Below, piece after piece: positions 35,381 to 44,887 of a stretch of 64,000 nt of DNA. The notes beneath the pieces were generated by a model that had not been told where the DNA came from, did no database searches, and saw only the letters and a program-made list of their open reading frames with translations. The DNA is taken from positions 124,013-188,012 of the forward strand of contig NZ_LT703005.1 in the NCBI RefSeq assembly GCF_900149695.1, given 5' to 3'. Both the position numbers and the translations under genes were made by a program. Position 1 is the first letter of the stretch; every line of letters begins with the position of its first letter. Origin of the DNA: Anderseniella sp. Alg231-50 (GTDB lineage: Bacteria > Pseudomonadota > Alphaproteobacteria > Rhizobiales > Aestuariivirgaceae).

Positions 35381-36007
35381 CTACCGGCGCGCCAGTGCCA
35401 GCCATACGCCGCCGCCGATAAGACACAGTCCGCTGCCGACTTCCAGCGCCCTGACACGGGTGCGCGACAACCATTTGCCGGCACCGCCGGCCAGCAATGC
35501 GTAGCTGGAGTCCAGCGGCGTGGCGACAGCGATGAACGTGGCACCCAACAGCAGTGTCTGCGCCAGGGCATTGCCACCGGTTGTCAGAAACTGCGGGATC
35601 AGGGCACCAAAAAAGAACAATGCCTTGGGGTTGGACAGCACTACCAGAAAGCCCTGCCAGAAAAACGACCCGTTTGCACGTGGCACATCGGCCACCTTGC
35701 CCATGGTGCCGTCGGACCGCAGCAGCTTGACACCGAGCCACACCAGGTAGACTGCACCGATCCACCGGATGATATCGAACACCTGGGCCAGGCTTTCCAC
35801 GACAAACTGCAGTCCGGTGGCCAGGATCAGCAACATGATCGCAAGGCCTGCCTGGGTTCCGGCCACATTGAGCAGCCCCGCCTTGACACCATGGCGCAGG
35901 GAATTTGCAATGATCACCGTAACCGATGGCCCCGGGACGATCACGACAGCAGTGCAGGCAAGCACGTAGGCCGCATAAAGTTCGATTGGAATTCCTAATA
36001 TGGTCAT
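35381..36007 (-). CDS. LysE/RhtB-family amino-acid exporter
   Basis: The 208-residue inner-membrane protein has about six hydrophobic helices and the LysE-family N-terminal motif VIVPGPSVTVIIANSLRHGVKAG, followed by LSNPKALFFFGALIPQF. Such proteins export amino acids or homoserine lactones. The frame is open 96 codons upstream, but the family start is the ATG ending at 36007, preceded by GGAAGAGGTAG. It diverges from the DUF1643 gene. Confidence 0.88.
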   Translation of the reverse strand: MTILGIPIELYAAYVLACTAVVIVPGPSVTVIIANSLRHGVKAGLLNVAGTQAGLAIMLLILATGLQFVVESLAQVFDIIRWIGAVYLVWLGVKLLRSDGTMGKVADVPRANGSFFWQGFLVVLSNPKALFFFGALIPQFLTTGGNALAQTLLLGATFIAVATPLDSSYALLAGGAGKWLSRTRVRALEVGSGLCLIGGGVWLALARR

Positions 36008-36082
36008 TGCTACCTCTTCCGTTTGCGAAGACCCAGCAATCAACAGTTTGCAGCAGCCGTCAAGCCGGATAAACCTGAGATC

Positions 36083-36595
36083 ATGGAAACTTTGCCTCGC
36101 AACATGACCGGCCGGCTTGCGGTGTTCTCCGACTGCGGCAAAAACCGCTATTGGCTTCGCCGCAATCTCACCGTTCAGGCAGACAGGCATGTGCTGTGGA
36201 TCATGATGAACCCGAGCCGGGCCAATGAAACCAGCAATGACGCCACCACGACCATGACCACCAATATCAGCCGGCGGCACGGCTATGACGTCCACGGTGT
36301 AGTCAACCTGAGCGCGGTCATAGAGCCGGATTCCACCAGGCTGACTGCAAAGGACGGTGCCATCGATTCGCTCAATGATCAGGCAATCAGCCGTGCCCTG
36401 GGATGGATCAGACGTCAGCAGGGAGACATTGTGATTGCCTGGGGCGCCTCACGCCACCTCAAGCAGCGCGAAGCACAGCTCTTGCAGCATCTGCGCCGGC
36501 GGCACCTGCTTTGCCTGGGTCAAAACAGTGACGGTTCACCGAGGTTTCCGCGCGCCATCAGGCGTGATGCTGCACTGGCAGAGTTTATTCGCTGA
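36083..36595 (+). CDS. DUF1643 domain protein
   Basis: The 170-residue protein matches the DUF1643 pattern: [27 protein letters not shown], then [28 protein letters not shown] and [11 protein letters not shown]. The biochemical role of this family is unknown to me; it is widespread and often found near mobile or repair genes. The stop codon overlaps the convergent 3' end of gyrA by 11 bases. The start may be 36083 or the ATG at 36104. Confidence 0.8.
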   Translation: METLPRNMTGRLAVFSDCGKNRYWLRRNLTVQADRHVLWIMMNPSRANETSNDATTTMTTNISRRHGYDVHGVVNLSAVIEPDSTRLTAKDGAIDSLNDQAISRALGWIRRQQGDIVIAWGASRHLKQREAQLLQHLRRRHLLCLGQNSDGSPRFPRAIRRDAALAEFIR

Positions 36596-39380
36596 CTGTT
36601 CCATCATCAGGCTGGCCGTCAGGCGCGTTATCCGGTGCCGGGTCTTCACCTTCAGCTCCGTCCTCGTCGTCATCGTCACCGTTCACATCTTCCGAAATGC
36701 GGCTGACGGAAACAACACTCTCATCCTCGCCGGTCCGGAACACGGTGACACCCTGGGTTGAGCGTCCGGCAATGCGGATGTCGTTGACCGGGCAGCGGAT
36801 CAACTGGCCGCCATCCGTCACCAGCATGATCTGGTCGGTTTCCTCGATCGGGAATGACGCAACCAGGTCACCATTACGTTCATTGACTGCCATCGCCGTG
36901 ATACCCTTGCCGCCACGGCCGGTGACGCGATATTCATAGGCCGATGATCGCTTGCCGAAGCCGTTTTCAGACAGTGTCAGGATAAACTGTTCCGCAGCGC
37001 CCATCTGGATGTAGCGCTCCTGGTCAATGGCGGCATCTGCAACTTCCTCATCATCCGGCTCGACGCCGTCTGCGTCATCGCCTTCCATGGCGCGGCGCAT
37101 CTTGACATAGGCGACCCGCTCGTCAGAGGTGGCTTCAAAGCCGCGCAGCACGGTCATTGAGATAACCTCATCACCGTCTGCCAGGTTTATGCCGCGCACA
37201 CCGACCGAGTTTCGTCCCGCGAAGACCCGGACATCGGTCACCTTGAAACGGATGGACTGGCCTTTTGCGGTGGTCAGCAGCACGTCGTCGGAATCAATGC
37301 AGGTTTCGACACCGACAATGCCGTCGCCGTCGTCCAGCTTCATGGCGATCTTGCCGTTCTGGCGAACCTCGACAAAGTCAGACAGCTTGTTGCGCCGCAC
37401 CGTGCCCCGCGTGGTTGCGAACATCACGTCCAGCTCGCCCCATGTGGTCTCGTCGGCAGGCAGTGGCATGATGGTGGTAATGCGCTCGCCCTCTTCCAGC
37501 GGCAGAAGGTTGACCAGTGCCTTGCCGCGCGCCTGAGGGGCGGCCAGCGGCAGGCGCCAGACCTTCATTTTGTAGGCCATGCCGCGGGACGAGAAGAACA
37601 GCACCGGCGTGTGGGTATCGGCCACGAACAGCCGGGTGACGAAATCCTCGTCCTTTGTCTGCATGCCGGCGCGGCCCTTGCCGCCCCGTCGCTGCGCCCG
37701 GTAGGTCGTCAACGGAACCCGCTTGATGTAACCCGTGTGCGACACGGTCACCACCATGTCTTCCTGGGCAATCAGATCCTCGTCATCCACTTCACCGAGA
37801 TAATCGGCAATTTCGGTGCGCCGTGGCGTCGCGAATTCTTCCTTAACCGCGATCAATTCTTCCCGGACGATGGCCTGCACCCGGGCACGCGACCTGAGGA
37901 TTTCCAGGTAGTCGGAAATCTCGGTGCCAAGTTTTTCAAGCTCCTCGCCGATTTCGTCCTGGCCAAGTGCGGTCAGACGCTGCAGGCGCAAGTCAAGAAT
38001 GGCGCGGGCCTGCTCTTCCGACAACCGGTACATGCCGTCTTCGCTCAACTGGTGACGCGGATCGGCAATCAGCCGGATAAGCGGCGCCATATCCTTGGCG
38101 GGCCATTCGCGGCCCATCAGGCCGGCACGCGCGGAGGCCGGATCGGGTGCCGAGCGGATCAGGGCAATCACTTCATCAATATTGGCGACGGCAATGGCAA
38201 GGCCGACCAATACATGCGCCCGGTCGCGGGCCTTGTTGAGCAGGAACTTGGTGCGCCGGGTAACAACCTCTTCACGGAAGGCGACAAACGCCACCAGCAT
38301 GTCCTTGAGCGTCATCACTTCAGGACGGCCGCCTGTGAGCGCCACCGAGTTGACGCCGAACGACGTCTGCAATTGCGAATATTTGTAGAGCTGGTTCAGC
38401 ACCACATCACCGAATGCATCGCGCTTTATTTCAATGACCACCCGCATCCCGTGCCGGTCGGACTCATCGCGTATGTCGGAGATACCCTCGATCCGCTTGT
38501 CACGCACCAGCTCGGCGATCTTTTCGATCATCGATGACTTGTTCACCTGGTACGGGATTTCGTGAATGACAATGGCTTCACGATCCTTGCGGATTTCCTC
38601 GATGGTCGCCCGGCCACGGGTGACAACCGATCCGCGCCCCGTGGTCTGCGCCAGCCGGATGCCGGCGCGCCCGAGAATGATGCCGCCGGTCGGATAATCG
38701 GGTCCCGGGACAATCTCGTTGAGCTGTTCCATGGAGATCGCAGGGTCTTCCATGGTCGCAATTGTAGCATCGACAACTTCGCCCAGATTGTGCGGCGGGA
38801 TGTTTGTGGCCATGCCGACGGCAATGCCGCCCGCCCCGTTGACCAGCAGATTCGGAAACCGCGCCGGCAGAACCGTGGGTTCCCTTTCGGTGGTGTCGTA
38901 GTTGTCCTGGAAGTTGACAGTGTCCTTGTCGATGTCTTCCAGAAGCGCATGGGCAGACTTGGCCATGCGGACTTCGGTATACCGCATGGCAGCCGGCGGA
39001 TCACCATCGACAGAGCCGAAATTGCCCTGGCCGTCGATCAGGGGAAGGCGCAGCGAGAAATCCTGCGCCATACGCACCAGCGCGTCATAGATCGACTGAT
39101 CGCCATGCGGGTGGTATTTACCGATTACATCCCCGACCACGCGGGCAGATTTACGATACGGCTTGTTCCAGTCATAGCCGTTTTCGTTCATCGAATGCAG
39201 AATACGCCGGTGCACCGGCTTGAGCCCGTCGCGAACATCCGGCAACGCCCGGCTGACGATCACGCTCATCGCATAATCGAGGTAGCTGCGGCGCATCTCG
39301 TCTTCGATTGTAATGCTGCTTACGCCGGTCTCGTCCATGGGTGGTGGAGGTGGCGGTGTGATCTCGTTGTCGTCGCTCAA
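36585..39380 (-). CDS. gyrA: DNA gyrase subunit A
   Basis: The 931-residue subunit has the gyrase breakage-reunion core ([16 protein letters not shown], the quinolone-determining [17 protein letters not shown], and the active-site Tyr in [10 protein letters not shown]). Six C-terminal beta-pinwheel blades include the GyrA box-like QRRGGKG near residue 560. The C-terminus is long and acidic. Gln95 occupies the place of E. coli Ser83, while Asp99 matches Asp87. The start is a TTG preceded by GAGGAG. Linked ssb and coaD genes match rhizobial order. Confidence 0.97.
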   Translation of the reverse strand: MSDDNEITPPPPPPMDETGVSSITIEDEMRRSYLDYAMSVIVSRALPDVRDGLKPVHRRILHSMNENGYDWNKPYRKSARVVGDVIGKYHPHGDQSIYDALVRMAQDFSLRLPLIDGQGNFGSVDGDPPAAMRYTEVRMAKSAHALLEDIDKDTVNFQDNYDTTEREPTVLPARFPNLLVNGAGGIAVGMATNIPPHNLGEVVDATIATMEDPAISMEQLNEIVPGPDYPTGGIILGRAGIRLAQTTGRGSVVTRGRATIEEIRKDREAIVIHEIPYQVNKSSMIEKIAELVRDKRIEGISDIRDESDRHGMRVVIEIKRDAFGDVVLNQLYKYSQLQTSFGVNSVALTGGRPEVMTLKDMLVAFVAFREEVVTRRTKFLLNKARDRAHVLVGLAIAVANIDEVIALIRSAPDPASARAGLMGREWPAKDMAPLIRLIADPRHQLSEDGMYRLSEEQARAILDLRLQRLTALGQDEIGEELEKLGTEISDYLEILRSRARVQAIVREELIAVKEEFATPRRTEIADYLGEVDDEDLIAQEDMVVTVSHTGYIKRVPLTTYRAQRRGGKGRAGMQTKDEDFVTRLFVADTHTPVLFFSSRGMAYKMKVWRLPLAAPQARGKALVNLLPLEEGERITTIMPLPADETTWGELDVMFATTRGTVRRNKLSDFVEVRQNGKIAMKLDDGDGIVGVETCIDSDDVLLTTAKGQSIRFKVTDVRVFAGRNSVGVRGINLADGDEVISMTVLRGFEATSDERVAYVKMRRAMEGDDADGVEPDDEEVADAAIDQERYIQMGAAEQFILTLSENGFGKRSSAYEYRVTGRGGKGITAMAVNERNGDLVASFPIEETDQIMLVTDGGQLIRCPVNDIRIAGRSTQGVTVFRTGEDESVVSVSRISEDVNGDDDDEDGAEGEDPAPDNAPDGQPDDGTVSE

Positions 39381-39547
39381 GCGGCGGCTCCTCGTGGCGT
39401 GTCACACTTGCGCGAAGCGGTATGACAACAATGCGATTCTGTTGTCACGAACCTAGCAAATATGACGTCCGCAAGCAAATTTGCCACAATCTTTGGCGGG
39501 ATTAAAAACGGCGCCGTAAGCCATTGAAAAACAGCTATAAAACGAGG

Positions 39548-39919
39548 CTATTTCGACAGTTCGACTGAGAACTCCTTGCCACCGGTTCCATGAACGGAAT
39601 CATTGGCTCGAATCGTCACCGAAACGACACCATCCGGAACCCTCACACCGCCCAATGACCGGGTAAACGGTTGCTCGGTTTCATGCGGATGATGCAGCGT
39701 GCGAGTGCCCAGAACGGTGCCGTCAGGTGCGATGACATCCCAGCGATTTGCATAGTGGTCCCAACCTTCGTCACCATGCAGTACGGTGACATGAAATGAC
39801 CACGTGCCGTCAGATGCTTTCGTGGCCGTGACGCCTACGACGTCGGCTTCCCCGGCAAGGCAAACACCTGACATCATCAACAGGGCAACCATTGCTTGTG
39901 GCAGACATTGTATCCTCAT
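39548..39919 (-). CDS. Small secreted protein, function unknown
   Basis: The 123-residue protein has a signal peptide (MRIQCLPQAMVALLMMSG ... CLAGEAD). The mature domain of about 100 residues is beta-rich: SFHVTVLHGDEGWDHYANRWDV, then HHPHETEQPF and VTIRANDSVHGTGG. The histidine-rich HHPHE and the conserved-looking GWDHYANRW suggest an immunoglobulin-like or metal-binding fold, but I cannot name the family with confidence. It is transcribed alone, divergent from the CDF transporter gene. Confidence 0.7.
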   Translation of the reverse strand: MRIQCLPQAMVALLMMSGVCLAGEADVVGVTATKASDGTWSFHVTVLHGDEGWDHYANRWDVIAPDGTVLGTRTLHHPHETEQPFTRSLGGVRVPDGVVSVTIRANDSVHGTGGKEFSVELSK

Positions 39920-40014
39920 GGGCTTTCCCCTAGTTTTTACGTGCAGTTCAATTTCGAATCTTACCGGCTCGCGTCAGCCACCCGCAAATCACAATACCGG
40001 ATCAGAAAAACACC

Positions 40015-40965
40015 ATGGCGTCAGGAAGTTCCAAGACGGTTATCATTGCAGCGCTAATCGGCAACGGCGCCATTGCCTGCACCAAGTTTGCCGCCTCCGT
40101 TTACACCGGCTCGTCAGCCATGCTGTCTGAAGCCATACACTCGCTGGTCGACACCTGCAATCAGGGGTTGCTGCTGTACGGCTTGAAGAAGTCGGAACGC
40201 CCGGCCGACAAGACCCATCCGTTCGGCTATGGCCGAGAATTGTATTTCTGGGCCTTTGTGGTTGCGCTGTTGATATTTTCCGTCGGCGCCGGGGTGTCTC
40301 TCTATGAAGGCATACACAAGGTCATGCATCCCGAGGCCGTCACCTCCCCGATGGTCAACTATATCGTGCTTAGCCTGGCCATCGTGTTTGAAGGCATTGC
40401 ATTTTACATCGCCGCCAAGGAGTTTAACCGGCGCCGCGGCAAGATACCGATCTGGCGCGCTGTCCGGCAGAGCAAGGACCCCGGCCTGTTTACCGTATTG
40501 TTTGAAGATGCCGCCGCAATGGCAGGCCTTGTGATCGCATTTGCGGGGCTCCTGGCGGCAGAGTACCTGGAGCTGCCCTGGATGGACGGTGCGGCGTCAA
40601 TCGGTATCGGATTGCTGTTGGCCAGCGTTGCCATCTTCCTGTGTTTTGAAACCAAGGGGCTGTTGATCGGGGAAGCCGTGTCGGAGGAATTTTCCACCAG
40701 CCTGCACACCGTCATCAACGCCTCCGACGCCGTCAACCAGATCAACGAGCTGCGCACCATGCATATGGGTCCGGAAGACGTGTTGCTCGCTGTGTCGCTG
40801 GATGTCCGTGATGATATGGACACCGGCACGCTGGAAGATGCCATATACACCCTTGAGCGCAATATTCGCACCGAGCACCCGGAAGTAAAGCGACTGTTTA
40901 TCGAAATCCAGTCAGGCGAGCATCACACCGAGCAGGTCTGGCTGTCCCAGCTCAAACCGACCTGA
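40015..40965 (+). CDS. Cation diffusion facilitator transporter
   Basis: The 316-residue protein has six hydrophobic helices in the first 210 residues and the CDF metal-site motifs HSLVDTCNQ (HxxxD) in helix 2 and FEDAAAMAG in helix 5. A cytoplasmic C-terminal domain ends in EIQSGEHHTEQ. It exports Zn2+, Co2+, Fe2+ or Mn2+ in exchange for protons. Metal specificity is not clear; the helix-5 motif starts with E rather than H, unlike classic zinc exporters. Confidence 0.9.
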   Translation: MASGSSKTVIIAALIGNGAIACTKFAASVYTGSSAMLSEAIHSLVDTCNQGLLLYGLKKSERPADKTHPFGYGRELYFWAFVVALLIFSVGAGVSLYEGIHKVMHPEAVTSPMVNYIVLSLAIVFEGIAFYIAAKEFNRRRGKIPIWRAVRQSKDPGLFTVLFEDAAAMAGLVIAFAGLLAAEYLELPWMDGAASIGIGLLLASVAIFLCFETKGLLIGEAVSEEFSTSLHTVINASDAVNQINELRTMHMGPEDVLLAVSLDVRDDMDTGTLEDAIYTLERNIRTEHPEVKRLFIEIQSGEHHTEQVWLSQLKPT

Positions 40966-40993
40966 TGCGGCAAGCACCGGGTCCGATGCCCGA

Positions 40994-41338
40994 TCAGTAT
41001 TTCGAGAACGTGATGCCTGCGACCCGGTAGGAATTGCCGGTGCGCGTCACTGACGAGCACCGGGTTGCGCCATTCATCCACTTCTTGAACTTGATGCAGA
41101 GCTGGTTCTTGGTCACGCGCCAGATGCCCGTATCGCGCTCGCCGTCCCACTTGGCCGACAGAGAACCGCCACGGCTCATGCGCATGGTGACCTTCGAGCC
41201 CATTATTTTCGCCTTGGCACGGCCTGGAATGAACTTCTTGATTTCCTTGGCAGACAGCATTTCGCCTGCCGATGATGTGCTCGTATTGGCAGCAAGGATC
41301 AACGCGCCGCACGCTGCAGCGATCACAAACTTCTTCAT
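40994..41338 (-). CDS. Small secreted protein, DUF995-like
   Basis: The 114-residue protein has a signal peptide (MKKFVIAAACGALILAANT ... SSAGEM). The short mature domain has LSAKEIKKFIPGRAKAKIMGSK, DTGIWRVTKNQLCIKFKKW and RVAGITFSKY. The sequence W-x-V-x3-QLC...F-x2-W resembles small rhizobial secreted proteins annotated DUF995, a low-confidence assignment. Two cysteines could form a disulfide. The gene converges on the CDF gene with a 28-base gap. Confidence 0.65.
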   Translation of the reverse strand: MKKFVIAAACGALILAANTSTSSAGEMLSAKEIKKFIPGRAKAKIMGSKVTMRMSRGGSLSAKWDGERDTGIWRVTKNQLCIKFKKWMNGATRCSSVTRTGNSYRVAGITFSKY

Positions 41339-41618
41339 TTAACTAGGTCCCCGATTTTGTATTTTTGTTCCCTGCAGTTCTCGCAACCAGGGAACCAGTC
41401 CAGTATCAATATTGAATTCACCCTGCACACACGTCTGGGCACAAAATGTGCTCATCATGTGGCGAAGCGTGGTCGAAAATGCCGCAGCGCAGCATTATCC
41501 ATGGTTACCAACGTATGAAGTCGATTATGGTTGCCCAAAGGTTAACAAAACCGGCGTAAATCGATAGTTTCGTGTACCGACGGACTTCGGTGCCGCCACC
41601 CAGGTGAATCGTTGAGGC

Positions 41619-42131
41619 CTAGAACGGAACCTCGTCATCCATGTCGTCACGGGCAAATGAGGGAGCGTCGCCACCCTTCTGAGAACTGCCACCGCCTTGC
41701 GGACGCTGCATCGGGCTTGAGCGGCCGAAGTCAGCCCCGCTGTCCTGATTGTAGCCGCCGCTGTCGCCGGCACCGCCCTGCCTGCCATCGAGCATGACAA
41801 GGGTCGAATTGAAATTCTGCAGCACGACCTCGGTGGAGTACCGGTCATTGCCGTCCCGGTCCTGCCATTTGCGAGTCTGAAGCTGACCTTCCAGATAAAC
41901 CTTGGAGCCCTTTTTCAGATACTGCTCCACGACCTTGCATAGCCCTTCGGAGAAAATCACCACCGTATGCCATTCGGTTTTCTCGCGCCGCTCACCGGAA
42001 TTGCGGTCGCGCCAGCTCTCCGACGTCGCAATCCGCAGGTTGGCGATCGGACGCCCGTCCTGGGTGTGACGGATTTCGGGATCGGCACCGAGATTGCCAA
42101 TCAGGATCACCTTGTTAATCGAACCCGCCAT
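41619..42131 (-). CDS. ssb: Single-stranded DNA-binding protein
   Basis: The 170-residue protein has an OB-fold N-terminal domain ([47 protein letters not shown]), a glycine/serine-rich linker, and the acidic tail DDMDDEVPF that recruits repair partners. It coats single-stranded DNA in replication and repair. The ATG ending at 42131 has GAGGAG eight bases ahead; the GTG at 42140 overlaps that site and is rejected. Confidence 0.96.
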   Translation of the reverse strand: MAGSINKVILIGNLGADPEIRHTQDGRPIANLRIATSESWRDRNSGERREKTEWHTVVIFSEGLCKVVEQYLKKGSKVYLEGQLQTRKWQDRDGNDRYSTEVVLQNFNSTLVMLDGRQGGAGDSGGYNQDSGADFGRSSPMQRPQGGGSSQKGGDAPSFARDDMDDEVPF

Positions 42132-42284
42132 TTTGCTCACTCCTCATACGTGTTTGTCGCCAGACACTAGACTTTTCGCCCATGCCCTGCCAGCGTGCTG
42201 CCTATATTGTCCACAGCCGCCGGATAATTTTGTTCATTTTTTGTTCTACAGCGTTTCAAGTCGACAATCAAGTAAGTGGAGACT

Positions 42285-42701
42285 ATGCCCATGCCCGTAA
42301 AAATCAACACAACCGAGGCCCCCGCCCCGTTTTCAAGATATTCGCAGGCCATGCGGGTCAGTGCCGGCAGAGACCTGGTGTTTGTATCGGGCCAGGTCGG
42401 CGTCGATCTGAAGGGCAAGCTTGCCGACAGCGAAAAGGGCCAGCACGAACAGTGCTGGCGCAACGTGCTTGCCATACTGGCCGACCAGGGCCTCGGCGCG
42501 AAAGACATTATCGAAATGACGGTTTACATCACCACCCAGGACGGCGTGCCGATATACCGAGAAGTACGCGATGAAATGCTCGGCGGCCATGAAGCCGCCT
42601 CAACCTTGCTGATCATCTCCGGATTGGCAAATCCGGACTGGCTGGTTGAGATCGCCGTTACAGCCGAGGCGCCCTCTTTTGTCGTTGAGCCGGAGGACTG
42701 A
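42285..42701 (+). CDS. RidA-family protein
   Basis: The protein of about 138 residues is RidA/YjgF-like: PAPFSRYSQAMRVSAGRDLVFVSGQVGVDLKG, then QCWRNVLAILADQGLGAKDIIEMTVYIT and VEIAVTAEAP. RidA enzymes hydrolyse reactive enamine/imine intermediates from PLP enzymes. The usual catalytic arginine near residue 105 (IPRxLVEIE) is not obvious here (GLANPDWLVEIAV), so a non-canonical subfamily is likely. The start may be 42285 or the ATG at 42291. Confidence 0.82.
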   Translation: MPMPVKINTTEAPAPFSRYSQAMRVSAGRDLVFVSGQVGVDLKGKLADSEKGQHEQCWRNVLAILADQGLGAKDIIEMTVYITTQDGVPIYREVRDEMLGGHEAASTLLIISGLANPDWLVEIAVTAEAPSFVVEPED

Positions 42702-42733
42702 GAGTTTGCGGAAGTGCATGATCATCGCAACAA

Positions 42734-42748
42734 ATAACCGCTGGTTAT
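42734..42748. promoter_or_regulatory. LysR-type operator candidate upstream of the hydantoin operon
   Basis: ATAACC-GCT-GGTTAT is a perfect 15-bp palindrome with the T-N11-A core of LysR boxes (T at 42735, A at 42747). It lies 167 bases before the transporter-binding-protein gene that begins the operon, whose last gene encodes a LysR regulator (51014). The rest of the 200-base leader up to 42914 shows no other clear site. Confidence 0.5.
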
Positions 42749-42914
42749 ACGTCTATCCGAAATAAAATAGAAAAGTAATTGTAACCAGATCGACGATGCG
42801 GGTTCAATAAAGTGGCGGGAAGCCCGCCTGTCACAGGCATCAGTTGATGTCACTGGGCAGGCTTTCCGTTCCTGGCATCTCGGGATACTCCTGGCAATTG
42901 ATTGGGATACACTT

Positions 42915-43754
42915 ATGAGAAACTTCACCACCCCCCTACTAACTCTCCTCGTAATGTTGGCTGGCGGCACCGCCGTTGCGCAAGAGAAAGTCTATAAAGT
43001 GGCACTGGATGGAACCTTCGCTCCCCATGCCATGCCGAAGCTCGACGGTGGCGTCGAAGGCTTTAACGTGGATCTGGCCGACGCGCTGGCAACCGAACTT
43101 GGCGCCAAACTGGATGTGACCGCCGCCCAGTGGTCCGGTTTGCTCCCGGGCATGCAGGCCGGCACCTACGATTTCCTCGTGGCACCGACAACCGTTACCG
43201 AGGAGCGCACCAAGAACATGCTGTTCAGTGAAGGCTACCTGAATACCGACTTCCAGTTCGCGGTTAAGGCGGACGCTCCCGACATCAGTTCACTCGAAGG
43301 TTTCAAAGGCAAGACCATCGCCGTCAACAAGGGATCAGCCTATGACAGGTGGGCGCGCGACCTTGAAGGCAAGATCGGCTGGACCGTTGAATCCTATGGC
43401 ACCAATGCCGATGCCGTTCAGGCGGTCGTTTCAGGTCGAGCATTCGCCAATGTTGCCGGCAACACGGTGACAGCTTGGGCAGTCAAGAAAACCACCGGAC
43501 TGAAACTGTCCTACCTGCATTCGACAGGCAAGGTGTTCGCTATCCCCTTCCGCAAGGGTGATGAAGCCTTACGCCAGACCATCGAGAACGCACTCGAATG
43601 CCTGAAATCCAAAGGCACGATTGCCAAACTTCATGAGAAGTGGTTCGGTTACGCACCTGCCGCCGGCGCTGCGGCGGTAACGACTTATCCCGGCTACGGC
43701 GTACCCGATCTTGCCGGTTATGATGCAACTGCACATCAGCCGAATTGCAAATAG
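42915..43754 (+). CDS. Polar amino-acid-type ABC binding protein (SBP_bac_3)
   Basis: The 279-residue protein has a signal peptide (MRNFTTPLLTLLVMLAGGTAVAQ) and SBP_bac_3 motifs: GGVEGFNVDLADALATELGAKL, SGLLPGMQAGTYDFLVAP, KGKTIAVNKGSAYDRW. It should capture hydantoins, carbamoyl amino acids or amino acids in the periplasm for the ABC complex encoded downstream. It is the first gene of the operon, followed by a hairpin that may raise its expression above the membrane components. Confidence 0.9.
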   Translation: MRNFTTPLLTLLVMLAGGTAVAQEKVYKVALDGTFAPHAMPKLDGGVEGFNVDLADALATELGAKLDVTAAQWSGLLPGMQAGTYDFLVAPTTVTEERTKNMLFSEGYLNTDFQFAVKADAPDISSLEGFKGKTIAVNKGSAYDRWARDLEGKIGWTVESYGTNADAVQAVVSGRAFANVAGNTVTAWAVKKTTGLKLSYLHSTGKVFAIPFRKGDEALRQTIENALECLKSKGTIAKLHEKWFGYAPAAGAAAVTTYPGYGVPDLAGYDATAHQPNCK

Positions 43755-43772
43755 AACCGCTACCTGATGGCC

Positions 43773-43807
43773 GGCAGGCGTGCGCCGACAGCGCGCCTGC
43801 CGCTTTT
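43773..43807 (+). terminator. Attenuator-like hairpin between binding protein and ATPase genes
   Basis: GGCAGGCG (43773-43780) pairs with CGCCTGCC (43794-43801), with an inner CGC/GCG pairing. The stem is followed by GCTTTTC. It starts 19 bases after the binding-protein stop codon. Such structures commonly give partial termination or mRNA protection in ABC-transporter operons. Confidence 0.6.
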
Positions 43808-43839
43808 CAACACCATACTCAAATTTGGCGGCAAACGAA

Positions 43840-44577
43840 GTGACGAAACCGATCCTCAGTGTTCGCAACCTGCACATGTCCTATGACAAGCTTGAAGTGC
43901 TTCGCGGTATCGATGTCGATGTTCTTCCAAGCGAGCTGGTCTTTGTAATTGGACCGTCCGGATCCGGGAAAAGCACACTTCTGCGATGTTGCAACCGTCT
44001 TGAAGAACCGGACTCCGGAGACATCATCGTTGACGGCACTTCCATTACAGCCAGGGGCGCCGATCTCAACGCCATCAGGCGGCGAATTGGCATGGTGTTC
44101 CAGTCCTTCAACCTGTACCCGCATCTGTCCGCGGGCGGCAATGTCATGCTCGCCCTGCGCAAGGTACTGGGAAAATCCAGGGCCGAGGCGCGCCAGATTG
44201 CTGAGGCCGCACTAGAGCGTGTCGGCCTCGCCGACAAGATAGACAGTTTTCCAAATCAGCTATCAGGCGGCCAGCAGCAACGCGCCGCAATAGCACGGGC
44301 GTTGGCGCTTGAACCCAAGATCATGCTGTTTGACGAGCCGACCAGCGCCCTCGATCCGGAACTGGTCGGAGATGTCCTCAACGTGATGTCCGAACTCAAG
44401 GAAGCTGGCATGACCATGGTCGTTGTCAGCCACGAAATGCGGTTCGCCAAGGCGGCTGCGGACAGGGTCATCTTCATGGATGGTGGCGTCATAGTCGAAG
44501 AAGGCGAGCCAGCCGCGCTGTTTGCCAATCCGCAACATCAGCGGACCCGCGACTTCGTCAGGCAAGTTGAGCACTAG
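43840..44577 (+). CDS. Amino-acid-type ABC transporter ATPase
   Basis: The protein of about 245 residues has Walker [13 protein letters not shown]-loop [13 protein letters not shown], signature [15 protein letters not shown], Walker [15 protein letters not shown] and H-loop [10 protein letters not shown], as in the GlnQ/HisP family. The start is uncertain: the GTG at 43840 gives the family-typical N-terminus, and the frame is open to 43780. Its stop codon (TAG, 44575-44577) overlaps the edge of the inserted MITE-like element. Confidence 0.92.
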   Translation: MTKPILSVRNLHMSYDKLEVLRGIDVDVLPSELVFVIGPSGSGKSTLLRCCNRLEEPDSGDIIVDGTSITARGADLNAIRRRIGMVFQSFNLYPHLSAGGNVMLALRKVLGKSRAEARQIAEAALERVGLADKIDSFPNQLSGGQQQRAAIARALALEPKIMLFDEPTSALDPELVGDVLNVMSELKEAGMTMVVVSHEMRFAKAAADRVIFMDGGVIVEEGEPAALFANPQHQRTRDFVRQVEH

Positions 44578-44873
44578 AGTGAGGTGAGGCTAAATTGGAA
44601 GATTTGATGGCGGAAAATCGGTTCACTCGGCTAGGCGCGGCGCGCAGCGCGATGTGGTGCATCGGGCAAGCGGCGCAACGACGCCGATGGACCAATTTTC
44701 CCCACCCAGAAGGGAATCATGATGTTGATAGATTTGATGAAAAGGCCGGGCGATTTTGCTCTCTGGCGTCGTTGTCTTGCACTTGTGGTGAGGCAACACC
44801 ACCGCGCGCAATCCGCCTAGCCAGCGACCAAAATCGCCGTGGTCAAATGATCCAATTTAGCCTCACCTCGCTC
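44577..44873. mobile_element. MITE-like element with 30-bp inverted repeats flanked by TA
   Basis: A 297-bp insertion lies between the ATPase and permease genes. Its ends are 30-bp imperfect inverted repeats (44577-44606 and 44844-44873) matching at 27 of 30 positions, with the shared core GAGGTGAGGCTAAATTGGA. The complementarity continues inward around GGCTAGGCG. Both ends abut TA (44575-44576 and 44874-44875), the target duplication of IS630/Tc1-mariner elements. No transposase fits inside; the open frames in it are short and unrecognised. It is read as a non-autonomous element. Confidence 0.75.
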
Positions 44874-44887
44874 TAGGCACATTGACA

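Noticed and set aside
37611-39425. Two long plus-strand frames opposite gyrA
   Set aside because: They are mirror frames of gyrA, which is unambiguous.
44595-44876. A 93-codon frame inside the MITE-like element
   Set aside because: It spans the terminal repeats and has no transposase motif, so it is taken as chance.
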